This document shows, piece by piece, positions 26,829 through 39,600 of a DNA stretch of 64,000 nucleotides (position 1 is the first letter of the stretch; every line of letters starts with the position of its first letter). The stretch covers positions 2,728,001 to 2,792,000 of the forward strand of contig JAPYXD010000715.1 of assembly GCA_030998225.1 (NCBI GenBank), given 5' to 3'. Position numbers and translations under genes: made by a program. The stretch is from Diplolepis rosae (lineage: Eukaryota > Arthropoda > Insecta > Hymenoptera > Diplolepididae). The notes under the pieces are model-generated. The model was not told the origin of the DNA. It ran no database searches and saw only the letters and a program-made list of their open reading frames with translations.

Positions 26829-28715
26829 CAGGGTATCTCGGTACTTGAAGTACATATTTATATTTTTGAATTCCAAAAAAATGGAGTAAGAAATTCTTAT
26901 ACAAAAAATTTGTGAAGTGTATAATTACCGAGTAATTAGCAATTAAAGATTAACATGAACTTGAACCCGTATCACTACCAACCCGGATTCCTCTCAACGT
27001 CCAAACAAAATCACAATTAAAAATTCCAAGAATTCGAAAGTAATCGAATCCCCAAAATACAAAAACAACCAAATTTGGACCAAAATCACAAGTAGAAAAA
27101 ACCTTGAGAAAGCAAACAAAAAAGGAGGAAAGAAAAAAGAAGGCAACCTTCCAAAACCCCTTCCTTCTTTTTCTTTCTTTCGTCCTCTTTTGTCTTTATT
27201 ACCCACCACCATTTACAAAAATAAAATTTAAACTACTCGCAGACGTTTCGGTGCTCTTCCAGCACCCTCTTCAAAGCTGCAACACTATAAAAATATTTAA
27301 AAATTGTTGCGTCTCCTATCACCCTCCATGGGGACGTAGATCCTTCTCCATGGAACGCCAACAGGAAACTGCAACAAGACCCTGCGTATCCCTCCCTTTT
27401 AAGCACTTGAAGGACCCCAAGGGTCATTCAATGAAATTTAAATCGTTTCGCAGAATGACTCTTAGGGTCCTTCAGTTGCTTAAAAAGGAGGGATGCACAG
27501 GGTCTTGTTGCAGTTTCCTGTTGGCGTTCCATGGAGAAGGATCTACGTCCCCATGGAGGTTGATAGGAGTCGCAACAATTTTTAAATATTTTTATAGTGT
27601 TGCTGCTTTGAAGAGGGTGCTGGAAGAGCACCGAAACGTCTGCGAGTAGTTTAAATTTCATTTATGTAAATGGTGGTGGGTAATAAAGACAAAAGAGGAC
27701 GAAAGAAAGAAAAAGAAGGAAAGGGTTTTGGAAGGTTGCCTTCTTTTTTCTTTCCTCCTTTTTTGTTTGTTTTCTCAAGGTTTTTTCTACTTGTAATTCT
27801 GGTCCAAACTTGGTTGTGTTATTGTATTTTAAGGATTCGATTACTTTCGAATTCTTGAAATTTTTAATAAAGATTAAGCAATCAAAAAAATCCGTTTGAT
27901 AGACGACAGTTCATATGCCATCGCTGAGAGAGTGTGAGAATGCATGTTCAGATCGTATAATATGCCATCAGTTTAGTTTTGTAAGAGGTTTTAACTCTTT
28001 GGTGCAACTTCACACTTGATTATTGCCAATTTAAAGATTTTTAAATTTCAATTAATTTGGTGGAAATTCTACAAAATCCATGAGAATTCTGCGCGAGTTA
28101 ATTAACAAATACATGTTGATTTACTACTAGCTTAGCAGACGACTATCTACACTAATTGTAAAAGAATTAGGAAAACTGCAATGATTGCATCCAAATTCGG
28201 AGGAATTTACAGTATTTAAAAGTCTTGAAATTCCGAATAATTAAATGTATCCAAAAGTGTTCAAGGTAATTCAAAAATGTTAAAGGGATTTTTATAGAAC
28301 TCGAGAGAATTCTACTGAATGCTAAGAATTCAGGAGGATTGTACAGAACTCAAACAACGCATACATTTTAAGTAGAGTAATTAACTCATCGAGCAATGAT
28401 TTCTAATTTGGTTGCTACGAAAAAGATACTTGTTAATTTTCGAATCTCGTTTAAGTGTGAATTTGCATCAGAGTTAAGACCTCTTAAAAAAATAAACTGA
28501 GGGCAATTTATACGATCTGAACTTGCATTCTCACACTCTCTCAGTGATGGCACATGAACTGTCCTCCATCCAACTCATTTTTTTAATTGGTAAATCTTTA
28601 ATTGCTAATTACTCGGTAATTATGCACATCACAAATTTTTTGTATTAGAATTTTTTACTCCATTTTTTTTTAATTCAAAAATATAAATATGTACCTTGAG
28701 AACCGGGACACCCTG
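26829..28715. mobile_element. Long-TIR element inserted in the Penelope ORF
   Basis: The ends are CAGGGTATCTCGG (left) and the complement of CAGGGTGTCCCGG (right), flanked by TATA on both sides. The inverted arms are long: 26,829-26,953 continuing at 27,878-28,020 on the left, against about 28,440-28,715 on the right. Shared inner landmarks are GACAGTTCAT and CTGAGAGAGTGTGAGAATGC. The left arm is interrupted at 26,954-27,868. It has no transposase and is probably a foldback or Tc1/mariner-related non-autonomous element. Confidence 0.7.
26954..27868. repeat. Near-perfect palindrome of two Penelope pLTR segments
   Basis: Arms 27,014-27,440 and 27,445-27,866 are reverse complements at roughly 90-95 percent, with the axis near 27,443. 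AAAGATTAA borders both sides (26,945-26,953 and 27,869-27,877), so it inserted as one unit. Each arm carries a hammerhead-like motif (27,284-27,236 minus; 27,601-27,646 plus). Penelope elements are known to carry inverted or tandem pLTRs. Open frames across the palindrome are mirror artefacts. Confidence 0.8.
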
Positions 28716-28719
28716 TATA

Positions 28720-29150
28720 ACATCTCCATAAATTCTCTTTTTCCCTTATTACTTTCCGAGTGCAAAATCTTTACATTGTACCAGTCAAAGTCATGACCAG
28801 CGTATTCCTTTCTATGATCAGACAAAACATTATGATAATTACACTTCCTCCCAAGATTTTTTATGTGATTTAAGTTTGATCCATCTTTTTGAAACAGCTT
28901 TTTTGACTAACTCCAACGGAATATTCGGAAATATCGCAAGAACATCCACAGAAATCATTACATGACCATCAGGTATCGTCTTTGTAACTATAATCTTTTG
29001 AGATTCCCAACTATTTTTAACAGTATAATTTGACTTTGATAATGAATTTTTAAGTATCATATTAAAACTTTGTTCTAAAAATCTAGTAGGTGTATTAATA
29101 GTTGAAACGACTAGTCTCACAGGATAGTTTTCCTTATGAATTATTCTCAA
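28720..29150 (-). pseudogene. Penelope RT core fragment and ORF C-terminal tail
   Basis: At 28,839-29,150, residues R-L-V-V-S-T-I-N-T-P then I-S-V-D-V-L-A-I-F-P-N-I-P are the Penelope RT motif with the first catalytic Asp (family pattern D-V-x-x-L-F-x-N-I-P). After E-E-V the frame jumps to the ORF tail at 28,720-28,838 (D-W-Y-N-V-K-I-L, K-R-E-F-M-E-M-L), so the Y-x-D-D box and any GIY-YIG domain are deleted. Confidence 0.75.
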
Positions 29151-29156
29151 TCCATA

Positions 29157-29500
29157 TCATCTAGCCAAAAAAGTATTCTTTGTGTCAATATCTCTCCACC
29201 TAGTATCCTTCCCCAATAGTTCTTTTTTCCTCCAATTGTCCGCCATCCTGAAACTACTGCTTTTTAATTTTTTCAAAGGATCTTGATCCAATATTTCAAA
29301 GTTCTCGACATTACCAAGCAACTCCTCCATGTCCCTTATGTATTCTGACCTTCTCATGATAACTGAAATATTCCCTTTTCTGCATTTTTACACATTAAAT
29401 CTTTGTTTTTTCTAAGGAACTCTTTAGTTATTCTAAAATTATTAACAAACTAAGGATCACTCTTTTCTCTCTCATAAGCCCTATGTAAATTTAATTTTTG
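29157..29500 (-). pseudogene. Penelope RT N-terminal (RT0) fragment
   Basis: Two frames give E-K-G-N-I-S-V-I-M then R-R-S-E-Y-I-R-D-M-E-E-L-L and D-P-L-K-K-L, the segment before RT motif 1 in Penelope proteins where K-A-D-K-G is usually followed by a YI-x-K-M stretch. Stops interrupt it. Its left neighbour carries the following RT motif. Confidence 0.7.
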
Positions 29501-29603
29501 CTTTTGGGTACTACATTTATCATTTATCCCTGAACTTTGAATTTGATCATGTATTTTTTTTATATTTATTTTTTGTTATATTTATTATATTATATTTTAT
29601 ATT

Positions 29604-31450
29604 TGTTATCCCGATCGAGTCAAGTACATTGTGCGGAGCTTGTTTCCACACGTAGAGCCGTTCCAAAGACAGGACTGAAGTTCCTGCGTGGTCCGGCGCG
29701 AAGAACTCTTCACTCTCGAGAAACTAATGAGAGCGGGTGGAAGGCTGAAGGCAAATCCAGCGCGGGGTATCGACGGGGTGCCAAACGAGATCCTCAAAGA
29801 GTGATCGGGGAATGCCCGGAGGGGAGGTTCGTCGTAGACTGGAAGAAGCAGAGGTTGGTCCTGCTGAGGAAGGGCAAAAAACCTCTAGGGGATGCCTCGT
29901 CGTATAGACCAATATGTCTATTGGATACGATGGGGAAGCTTCTGGAGGAGTTGATTCTGCAACGGCTTCAGACTCTCTTGGTCGGGGAGAACGGTCTCTC
30001 GCAAATCCGCTTCGGATTTAGGAAAGGCAGGTCCACTGTGGACGCTATCCAAGCTGTGGTTAACATCGCCACAAATGCAAGAAAAGGAATTGGTAAGCTT
30101 AAGGGATTCTACGTTTGATCAGCGTTGACATACGCAATGCGTTCAATACCGCGAGGTGGAATATCTGCATCGAGGCGATGATGCGGTAAAAGGTTCCAGA
30201 CTACCTGTTGCGAATGATAGATGACTATCTGAGCAACAGGTGGGTGATATACGAGGGCGACAAATGGTTACTCAAAGAAGAGATGACATGTGGCGCCCCT
30301 CAAGGGTCGCGGGTGGGTCCTCTCGTTTGGAACGTCATGTACGACGACTTCCTGCGTATGGACCTACCAGCTGGAACGCATCATCGGCTTCGCGGATGAC
30401 ACACTTCTCGCGTGCGCTGCTGTCGACGTCAGAATCCTGGAGCTGAGTATCAATGAAAGTCTGTGGCGGGCAAAGCGTTGCTTGGATAGCAGAGGTCTGA
30501 AAATGGCCCCTGAGATAACCGAGGCTTTGCTCGTCACGGACAGGAGATCCTTTCAGTACCCGAGGATCGTTCTCGGAGAGCATAAGGTCGAGTAGAAACA
30601 AGCATTAAGTACCTGGAGGTGCAGTTGGATCGTAGGCTTAGCTTTGGCGAACACCTAAAGACCGCAACTGCCAAAGCCATCCAATGTGGAGCAAAGTTGG
30701 CTCGACTTAAGCCCAACATTGGTGAACCCAGGGAAGCGAAAAGGAAACTGGTGGAGAGTGTGGTGCATTCAAAGCTGCTTTATGCAGCTCCGGTCTGGGC
30801 TAATGTCCTGTAAAACAATGCTATCAAGAGGAAGCTGTTCTCAGTGCAGAGATCTGTCGCGCTGAGAATAGTTTCAGCATATAAAACTGTCTTGACGAGT
30901 GCTGTGTTAGTCCTGATGAGCGTACCGCCAATAGATTCATTGGCGGAGGGTAGGCAGGAGACCTTTCAGCTCCGCAAGGAGCTTACCTGTACCGACCTGC
31001 AGGAAATCGTTCGCGCGAAGGAGGCCATCCGCAAGGATGGAAGGCACAGACTCGTAGAGAAATGGCAGTTGAGTTGGCATGGTGAGCAGACCGGGAGATT
31101 GACCTACCGCCTGATCCTGGAACTCGCCACCTGGCTGAACAGAGAGCACGGGGAAGTCGGCTTCTATTTGGCGCAAGCGCTCTCAGGCCATGGCTGTTTT
31201 AACGCGTACCTGAGGCGCTAGTGCTAGTCGGCTTGCTCAACGGGCGTGCGGCCGCGGATGGAAGTTTCGGGCGAACGGATGACGGAAGTGTCGTACGCGA
31301 CTTTAAGCTGGAACCAATCGCCCGCGAAGTTTAAAGTCGAAAGGCGGCTCCGCGGGCGGTGTATTGGTTCGTGAGAGGGGTTTTTTGGATTTAACAGGTA
31401 TGCCTGGACCCGTCCTAGGAGAGTCCTGTACAACGACTTCAAAAGATTTT
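29604..31450 (+). pseudogene. R1-clade LINE ORF2, larger decayed copy
   Basis: Translating all three frames gives most of an R1 ORF2 RT: A-R-G-I-D-G-V-P-N-E-I-L, S-S-Y-R-P-I-C-L-L, F-G-F-R-K-G-R-S-T, M-T-C-G-A-P-Q-G-S-R-V-G-P, F-A-D-D-T (catalytic pair intact), G-V/E-Q-L-D-R-R-L-S-F-G-E-H, and the thumb/C-terminal part to Y-L-R-R at 31,221. At least five frameshifts or stops break it. The endonuclease half is missing (5' truncated, as usual) and the C-terminal zinc motif is lost at a stop. About 230 bases of 3' UTR-like sequence follow. Confidence 0.85.
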
Positions 31451-32252
31451 GCCATTTTTCCTCCTCACAAAAAAAATATAGTTAATAAAGTGCGTTATAC
31501 AGGAAGACCAGTGAATTCTACTAGCCCAAACGCTACGCCCAACTTGAGTATCAATAGCGGTTTAGAAGTGATAGAATTTTCGTTGAACTGAATTGGAATT
31601 CTACTGATTGCATGACCATAAATAAATCCCTAAATAATTCTGAGTACTTATATTCAGAATTTGTTTTCAAAAAAATTTCATTTTCTAACTAAAGACACTG
31701 TCCTATTAAAAATTCCCACATGCGTACATACATAGGAACCTATGTGAGGACGTATGTAGGAAAGTATGTGGGATCCTCCCTAGTTTCATATGTATGTACG
31801 TATATAGGAAACTGTGTGGGATCCCAAATATTTTTATATGTAAAAATCGTACACGTAATTCGGATCAGTAAATTACATAAGAAATATATAAGAATTGTAG
31901 CGTATGCATGTGTGTGTGTGAGTTCGTATGTATAGCGAGGCACAGCGGTATAAATACAGGGTAGAAGGTATTTAGACCTGAGGCACCAAAATGAGCAGAA
32001 CAGGCTCTTTCGTACTGTATCTATTTACTACACTAAACTACGTTACGGTCATGAAAAGAGTACTTCAAAATAATTTCGAGACATGTTTGTATTAATGTCT
32101 TCAGTTTTTATCTTGACCCAAAAATAAATTCAATGTAGTTTATTTATATTGGCATTGGGTCATAATTTTTCATTAAAAAACAATGTTCAAGCAAACATAT
32201 CAAAAAATTTTTATTTTTAAAGGGGCAAAAAATATATTGTAGGGGTGAAAAA
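31451..32252. other. No gene recognised; short GTATGT-rich repeat at 31,715-31,830
   Basis: AT-rich. At 31,715-31,830 the motif TATGTAGGAAAGTATGTGGGATCC and near copies recur in both orientations, a small imperfect repeat. Nothing else stands out. Confidence 0.45.
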
Positions 32253-32293
32253 GGCAAACGTTTCGGCCACAAATGGGGGCCCTCTTCAGTGCC
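32253..32293 (-). ncRNA. Hammerhead ribozyme core, Penelope type
   Basis: On the minus strand: stem I GGCA, core CTGAAGA, a G-extended stem II GGCC...GGCC around a 9-base loop, then GAAA, a two-base palindromic stem III (AC/GT), the cleavage triplet GTT, and stem I partner TGCC. All invariant hammerhead bases (CUGANGA, GAAA, UH) are present. A stem III this short is typical of Penelope ribozymes, which are thought to act as dimers. The extra base before stem II also occurs in the palindrome copies. It is probably the remnant of another Penelope pLTR, since no RT is nearby. Confidence 0.6.
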
Positions 32294-33169
32294 AAATTTA
32301 ATGTATTTAGTGTCTAAGCTGTAAACGTGCAAGAAAAGTTATTAGCACTAACATTAGATTTTTTTTTGTTTTTGTTTTTTTGGTATTTTTTAATGATATT
32401 TTATAAACATGCAAAACTTATGTGAGAAAGGAAGATGGTAAGCTCCAAGGCATCTAGGAACGAGACCGCTCCAAAACACAGCCTTAAAAAAGTGTGAGAA
32501 CTCCTATCTTGCAGGTCCGCGAAGAGTGAATCCGCAAACTGCCCCTCCTCAAAGGTACAAACGAGAACCACCTATGGACACTGATATCTCCTACAAAATA
32601 AGCACAGATCCTGCAGAAAAAACATCACCATCCACAAGGGGGCTCACAACACCCACAAGAAGTAAGCACTTCACAAAATCACAAAACACGAACCCGGACG
32701 GAAACAGATTTTTCGTTGAAGGGCAAAATCAAAAATTGATAGTTTTAATTTCAATTTTTAATCTTCTATTTTCCTTTAAGACACAGAGGCGGCAGATAGA
32801 AGTAGCCACACACTCTGTTTGGTGTCAAAAAGGAAACTGATTTGAGAAGAGAGCAGTACCGCTTGAAAACTAGCGTAAAATTTTAATATATACAGTGAAA
32901 ATTTGTTGTGGAGGGTCAAGTTACAAACGCATAAACAAACCCCATACACGGTCTATGTCCTGGAAACTCGGGACCCGAGTACGCTTAAGTGTTCGGAGAG
33001 CGGAGAGAGAGAAAGAAGGGTTTCAGACCACATGTTGAGAGAGACCCTCGGAGGAAGTAATTTTGGAATAAAATAAAATGTGATGATTAAAAAACATATT
33101 CTTAGAAAGAGAGTTGCAAAACAATGAAAAGGGCTATGTCTTATTCAGTTAGTTTATTTAAAAATGCAT
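32294..33169. other. No gene recognised
   Basis: A 104-codon plus-strand ORF (32,526-32,840), Pro/Thr/Lys-rich at its start, shows no known domain and may be a remnant of a Penelope or other element 5' region. GA-rich sequence lies near 33,000. Nothing else is supported. Confidence 0.4.
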
Positions 33170-33250
33170 TATTTTATATTCATAAAAACCTTATATTCAT
33201 AAAAATTTTTATATTTATAAAAATTTTATACTTATAAAAATTTTATGTTC
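33170..33250. repeat. Short AT-rich tandem repeat bordering the satellite
   Basis: About four units of 18-20 bases built on TATTCATAAAAATTTT. It lies just outside the satellite edge. Confidence 0.6.
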
Positions 33251-33284
33251 GGATTAAAACAAAAATATCATATTTAAGATGGTA

Positions 33285-33600
33285 AGAATACGTATAAAAA
33301 TCGCATTTCTTTTAAAGGTACCACTCGCGTGTGTACGTTATTATGTAGCGTTAATTAAGTAAAGAATGTATTCATAATATTAAACAGGCGTTGAATCAAA
33401 ATAATTCTCAATTGCTTTAAATCAGCGAGAAGTATAAGCGTATGTAATATAGTGAACGCTTCGAGGCTTGTTAATGCGATTTAATATTCGCATCGAACTA
33501 ACGTTGATCAATCTCACATAAGATACGTTAACTGTTAATGAAAGTCGTATTTATTTCATAAGTAAAACTCGCGTTTATAAATTTTATGTACCGTTGAGAA
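33285..33600. repeat. Diverged edge monomer of the satellite array
   Basis: The first monomer (about 33,320-33,566, 245 bp) aligns to the array consensus over its whole length (CTCGCGTG, GGCTTGTT, AATCTCA, TCGTATTTATTT) but with many differences; the next one is much closer. Diverged monomers at the edge are expected where unequal exchange no longer homogenises the array. Confidence 0.75.
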
Positions 33601-36600
33601 TGTGTTTAAAGAATCCATCATTCGTTAAACGGCACGGGGCGCCAAACTCAAAAATCTCGGAGATTATATTCCGCGAAAAGTATTCGCGTATTTAATATAT
33701 AGAATGCTTTGCGGCTTGTTTATGCAAATTGATGTTCACATAGGACCAATTCTGATGAATCTCATATGTAAGACGTTAAATATAGATAAAAATCGTATTT
33801 ATTTCCGAAAGTAAACTCGCGTGTATAAATTTTATGTAGCGTTGAGTACCTGTTGAAAGAATCCATCATTTGATAAACGACACGGGGCGCGAAATTCAAA
33901 ATTCTCCGAGATTATATTCTGCGAGAAATATTCGCGTATGTAATATATTGAACGCTTCGCGGCTTGTTTATGCGAATATATGTTCACATAGGACTAATCC
34001 TGACGAATCTCATATATGAGACGTTAAATATACATAAAAATCGTATTTATTTCCCAAAAGTAAACTCGCGTGTAAAAATTTTAATGTAGCGTTGAGTACC
34101 TGTTGAAAGAATCCATCATTCGGTAAACGGCACGGGGCGCGAAACTCAAAAATCTCGGAGATTATATTCCGCGAAAAGTATTCGCGTATTTAATATATAG
34201 AATGCTTTGCGGCTTGTTTATGCAAATTGATGTTCACATAGGACCAATCCTGATGAATCTCATATGTAAGACGTTAAATATAGATAAAAATCGTATTTAT
34301 TTCCGAAAGTAAACTCGCGTGAATAAATGTTATTAAGCGCTGAGTACCTGTTGAAAGAATCCATCATTTGATAAACGACACGGGGCGCGAAATTCAAAAT
34401 TCTCCGAGATTATATTCTGCGAGAAATATTCGCGTATGTAATATATTGAACGCTTCGCGGCTTGTTTATGCGAATATATGTTCACATAGGACTAATCCTG
34501 ACGAATCTCATATATGAGACGTTAAATATACATAAAAATCGTATTTATTTCCCAAAAGTAAACTCGCGTGTAAAAATTTTAATGTAGCGTTGAGTACCTG
34601 TTGAAAGAATCCATCATTCGGTAAACGGCACGGGGCGCGAAACTCAAAAATCTCGGAGATTATATTCCGCGAAAAGTATTCGCGTATTTAATATATAGAA
34701 TGCTTTGCGGCTTGTTTATGCAAATTGATGTTCACATAGGACCAATTCTGATGAATCTCATATGTAAGACGTTAAATATAGATAAAAATCGTATTTATTT
34801 CCGAAAGTAAACTCGCGTGAATAAATGTTATTAAGCGCTGAGTACCTGTTGAAAGAATCCATCATTTGATAAACGACACGGGGCGCGAAATTCAAAATTC
34901 TCCGAGATTATATTCTGCGAGAAATATTCGCGTATGTAATATATTGAACGCTTCGCGGCTTGTTTATGCGAATATATGTTCACATAGGACTAATCCTGAC
35001 GAATCTCATATATGAGACGTTAAATATACATAAAAATCGTATTTATTTCCCAAAAGTAAACTCGCGTGTGAAAATTTTAATGTAGCGTTGAGTACCTGTT
35101 GAAAGAATCCATCATTCGGTAAACGGCACGGGGCGCGAAACTCAAAAATCTCGGAGATTATATTCCGCGAAAAGTATTCGCGTATTTAATATATAGAATG
35201 CTTTGCGGCTTGTTTATGCAAATTGATGTTCACATAGGACCAATCCTGATGAATCTCATATGTAAGACGTTAAATATAGTTAAAAATCGTATTTATTTCC
35301 GAAAGTAAACTCGCGTGAATAAATGTTATTAAGCGCTGAGTACCTGTTGAAAGAATCCATCATTTGATAAACGACACGGGGCGCGAAATTCAAAATTCTC
35401 CGAGATTATATTCTGCGAGAAATATTCGCGTATGTAATATATTGAACGCTTCGCGGCTTGTTTATGCGAATATATGTTCACATAGGACTAATCCTGACGA
35501 ATCTCATATATGAGACGTTAAATATACATAAAAATCGTATTTATTTCCGAAAGTAAACTCGCGTGAATAAATGTTATAAAGCGTTGAGTACCTGTTGAAA
35601 GAATCCATCATTTGATAAACGACACGGGGCGCGAAATTCAAAATTCTCCGAGATTATATTCTGCGAGAAATATTCGCGTATGTAATATATTGAACGCTTC
35701 GCGGCTTGTTTATGCGAATATATGTTCACATAGGACTAATCCTGACGAATCTCATATATGAGACGTTAAATATAGATAAAAATCGTATTTATTTCCAAAA
35801 GTAAACTCGCGTGTAAAAATTTTAATGTAGCCTTGAGTACCTGTTGAAAGAATCCATCATTCGGTAAACGGCACGGGGCGCGAAACTCAAAAATCTCGGA
35901 GATTATATTCCGCGAAAAGTATTCGCGTATGTAATATATAGAACGCTTTGTGGCTTGTTTATGCAAATTGATGTTCACATGGGACCAATCCTGATGAATC
36001 TCATATGTAAGACGTTAAATATAGATAAAAATCGTATTTATTTCCGAAAGTAAACTCGCGTGAATAAATGTTATTAAGCGCTGAGTACCTGTTGAAAGAA
36101 TCCATCATTTGATAAACGACACGGGGCGCGAAATTCAAAATTCTCCGAGATTATATTCTGCGAGAAATATTCGCGTATGTAATATATTGAACGCTTCGCG
36201 GCTTGTTTATGCGAATATATGTTCACATAGGACTAATCCTGACGAATCTCATATATGAGACGTTAAATATACATAAAAATCGTATTTATTTCCCAAAAGT
36301 AAACTCGCGTGTAAAAATTTTAATGTAGCGTTGAGTACCTGTTGAAAGAATCCATCATTCGGTAAACGGCACGGGGCGCGAAACTCAAAAATCTCGGAGA
36401 TTATATTCCGCGAAAAGTATTCGCGTATTTAATATATAGAATGCTTTGCGGCTTGTTTATGCAAATTGATGTTCACATAGGACCAATCCTGATGAATCTC
36501 ATATGTAAGACGTTAAATATAGATAAAAATCGTATTTATTTCCGAAAGTAAACTCGCGTGAATAAATGTTATTAAGCGCTGAGTACCTGTTGAAAGAATC

Positions 36601-39600
36601 CATCATTTGATAAACGACACGGGGCGCGAAATTCAAAATTCTCCGAGATTATATTCTGCGAGAAATATTCGCGTATGTAATATATTGAACGCTTCGCGGC
36701 TTGTTTATGCGAATATATGTTCACATAGGACTAATCCTGACGAATCTCATATATGAGACGTTAAATATACATAAAAATCGTATTTATTTCCCAAAAGTAA
36801 ACTCGCGTGTGAAAATTTTAATGTAGCGTTGAGTACCTGTTGAAAGAATCCATCATTCGGTAAACGGCACGGGGCGCGAAACTCAAAAATCTCGGAGATT
36901 ATATTCCGCGAAAAGTATTCGCGTATTTAATATATAGAATGCTTTGCGGCTTGTTTATGCGAATATATGTTCACATAGGACCAATTCTGATGAATCTCAT
37001 ATGTAAGACGTTAAATATAGATAAAAATCGTATTTATTTCCGAAAGTAAACTCGCGTGTATAAATTTTATGTAGCGTTGAGAACGTGTTTAGAGAATCCA
37101 TCATTTGATAAACGACACAGGGCGCGAATTCAAAATTCTCAGAGATTATATTCCGCGAGAAATATTCGCGTATGTAATATATTGAATGCTTTGCGGCTTG
37201 TTTATGCAAATTGATGTTCACATAGGACCAATCCTGATGAATCTCATATGTAAAAAGTTAAATATAGTTAAAAATCGTATTTATTTCCGAAAGTAAACTC
37301 GCGTGAATAAATGTTATTAAGCGCTGAGTACCTGTTGAAAGAATCCATCATTTGATAAACGACACGGGGCGCGAAATTCAAAATTCTCCGAGATTATATT
37401 CTGCGAGAAATATTCGCGTATGTAATATATTGAACGCTTCGCGGCTTGTTTATGCGAATATATGTTCACATAGGACTAATCCTGACGAATCTCATATATG
37501 AGACGTTAAATATACATAAAAATCGTATTTATTTCCCAAAAGTAAACTCGCGTGTAAAAATTTTAATGTAGCGTTGAGTACCTGTTGAAAGAATCCATCA
37601 TTCGGTAAACGGCACGGGGCGCGAAACTCAAAAATCTCGGAGATTATATTCCGCGAAAAGTATTCGCGTATTTAATATATAGAATGCTTTGCGGCTTGTT
37701 TATGCAAATTGATGTTCACATAGGACCAATCCTGATGAATCTCATATGTAAGACGTTAAATATAGATAAAAATCGTATTTATTTCCGAAAGTAAACTCGC
37801 GTGAATAAATGTTATTAAGCGCTGAGTACCTGTTGAAAGAATCCATCATTTGATAAACGACACGGGGCGCGAAATTCAAAATTCTCCGAGATTATATTCT
37901 GCGAGAAATATTCGCGTATGTAATATATTGAACGCTTCGCGGCTTGTTTATGCGAATATATGTTCACATAGGACTAATCCTGACGAATCTCATATATGAG
38001 ACGTTAAATATAGTTAAAAATCGTATTTATTTCCGAAAGTAAACTCGCGTGAATAAATGTTATTAAGCGCTGAGTACCTGTTGAAAGAATCCATCATTTG
38101 ATAAACGACACGGGGCGCGAAATTCAAAATTCTCCGAGATTATATTCTGCGAGAAATATTCGCGTATGTAATATATTGAACGCTTCGCGGCTTGTTTATG
38201 CGAATATATGTTCACATAGGACTAATCCTGACGAATCTCATATATGAGACGTTAAATATACATAAAAATCGTATTTATTTCCCAAAAGTAAACTCGCGTG
38301 TGAAAATTTTAATGTAGCGTTGAGTACCTGTTGAAAGAATCCATCATTCGGTAAACGGCACGGGGCGCGAAACTCAAAAATCTCGGAGATTATATTCCGC
38401 GAAAAGTATTCGCGTATTTAATATATAGAATGCTTTGCGGCTTGTTTATGCAAATTGATGTTCACATAGGACCAATTCTGATGAATCTCATATGTAAGAC
38501 GTTAAATATAGATAAAAATCGTATTTATTTCCGAAAGTAAACTCGCGTGTATAAATTTTATGTAGCGTTGAGAACGTGTTTAGAGAATCCATCATTTGAT
38601 AAACGACACAGGGCGCGAAATTCAAAATTCTCAGAGATTATATTCCGCGAGAAATATTCGCGTATGTAATATATTGAACGCTTCGCGGCTTGTTTATGCG
38701 AATATATGTTCACATAGGACTAATCCTGACGAATCTCATATATGAGACGTTAAATATACATAAAAATCGTATTTATTTCCCAAAAGTAAACTCGCGTGTG
38801 AAAATTTTAATGTAGCGTTGAGTACCTGTTGAAAGAATCCATCATTCGGTAAACGGCACGGGGCGCGAAACTCAAAAATCTCGGAGATTATATTCCGCGA
38901 AAAGTATTCGCGTATTTAATATATAGAATGCTTTGCGGCTTGTTTATGCAAATTGATGTTCACATAGGACCAATTCTGATGAATCTCATATGTAAGACGT
39001 TAAATATAGATAAAAATCGTATTTATTTCCGAAAGTAAACTCGCGTGTATAAATTTTAATGTAACGTTGAGTACCTGTTGAAAGAATCCATCATTCGGTA
39101 AACGGCACGGGGCGCGAAACTCAAAAATCTCGGAGATTATATTCCGCGAGAAGTATTCGCGTATGTAATATATTGAACGCTTTGCGGCTTGTTTATGCGA
39201 ATATATGTTCACATGGGACCAATCCTGATGAATCCCATATGTAAGACGTTAAATATACATAAAAATCGTATTTATTTCCGAAAGTAAACTCGCGTGTATA
39301 AATTTTATGTAGCGTTGAGAACGTGTTTAGAGAATCCATCATTTCATAAACGACACAGGGCGCGAAATTCAAAATTCTCAGAGATTATATTCCGCGAGAA
39401 ATATTCGCGTATGTAATATATTGAACGCTTCGCGGCTTGTTTATGCGAATATATGTTCACATAGGACTAATCCTGACGAATCTCATATATGAGACGTTAA
39501 ATATACATAAAAATCGTATTTATTTCCCAAAAGTAAACTCGCGTGTAAAAATTTTAATGTAGCGTTGAGTACCTGTTGAAAGAATCCATCATTCGGTAAA

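Larger units (their letters stand above)
25570..29560 (-). mobile_element. Penelope-like element, split by nested insertions
   Basis: Read on the minus strand from 29,560: RT0/RT N-terminal part, an early RT core, a deletion, the C-terminal tail, then after a 1.9-kb insertion the last residues and a 3' region with a degenerate hammerhead-like motif ending near 25,570. Each interruption carries a target-site duplication. Penelope-like elements encode an RT (here without its catalytic half) and often a GIY-YIG nuclease, which is deleted here. The element lies in the presumed last intron of the EF-hand gene, same strand. It is dead. Confidence 0.65.

Noticed and set aside
27104..27661. ORFs of 181 and 77 codons across 27,104-27,661
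   Set aside because: They run through the palindrome and are mirror images of each other and of the pLTR; no domain is present.
34100..34140. CENP-B box in A monomers (TTCGGTAAACGGCACGGGG)
   Set aside because: It has TTCG, an A and CGGG in order, but the spacing is three bases too long for the 17-bp box; kept only as a curiosity.
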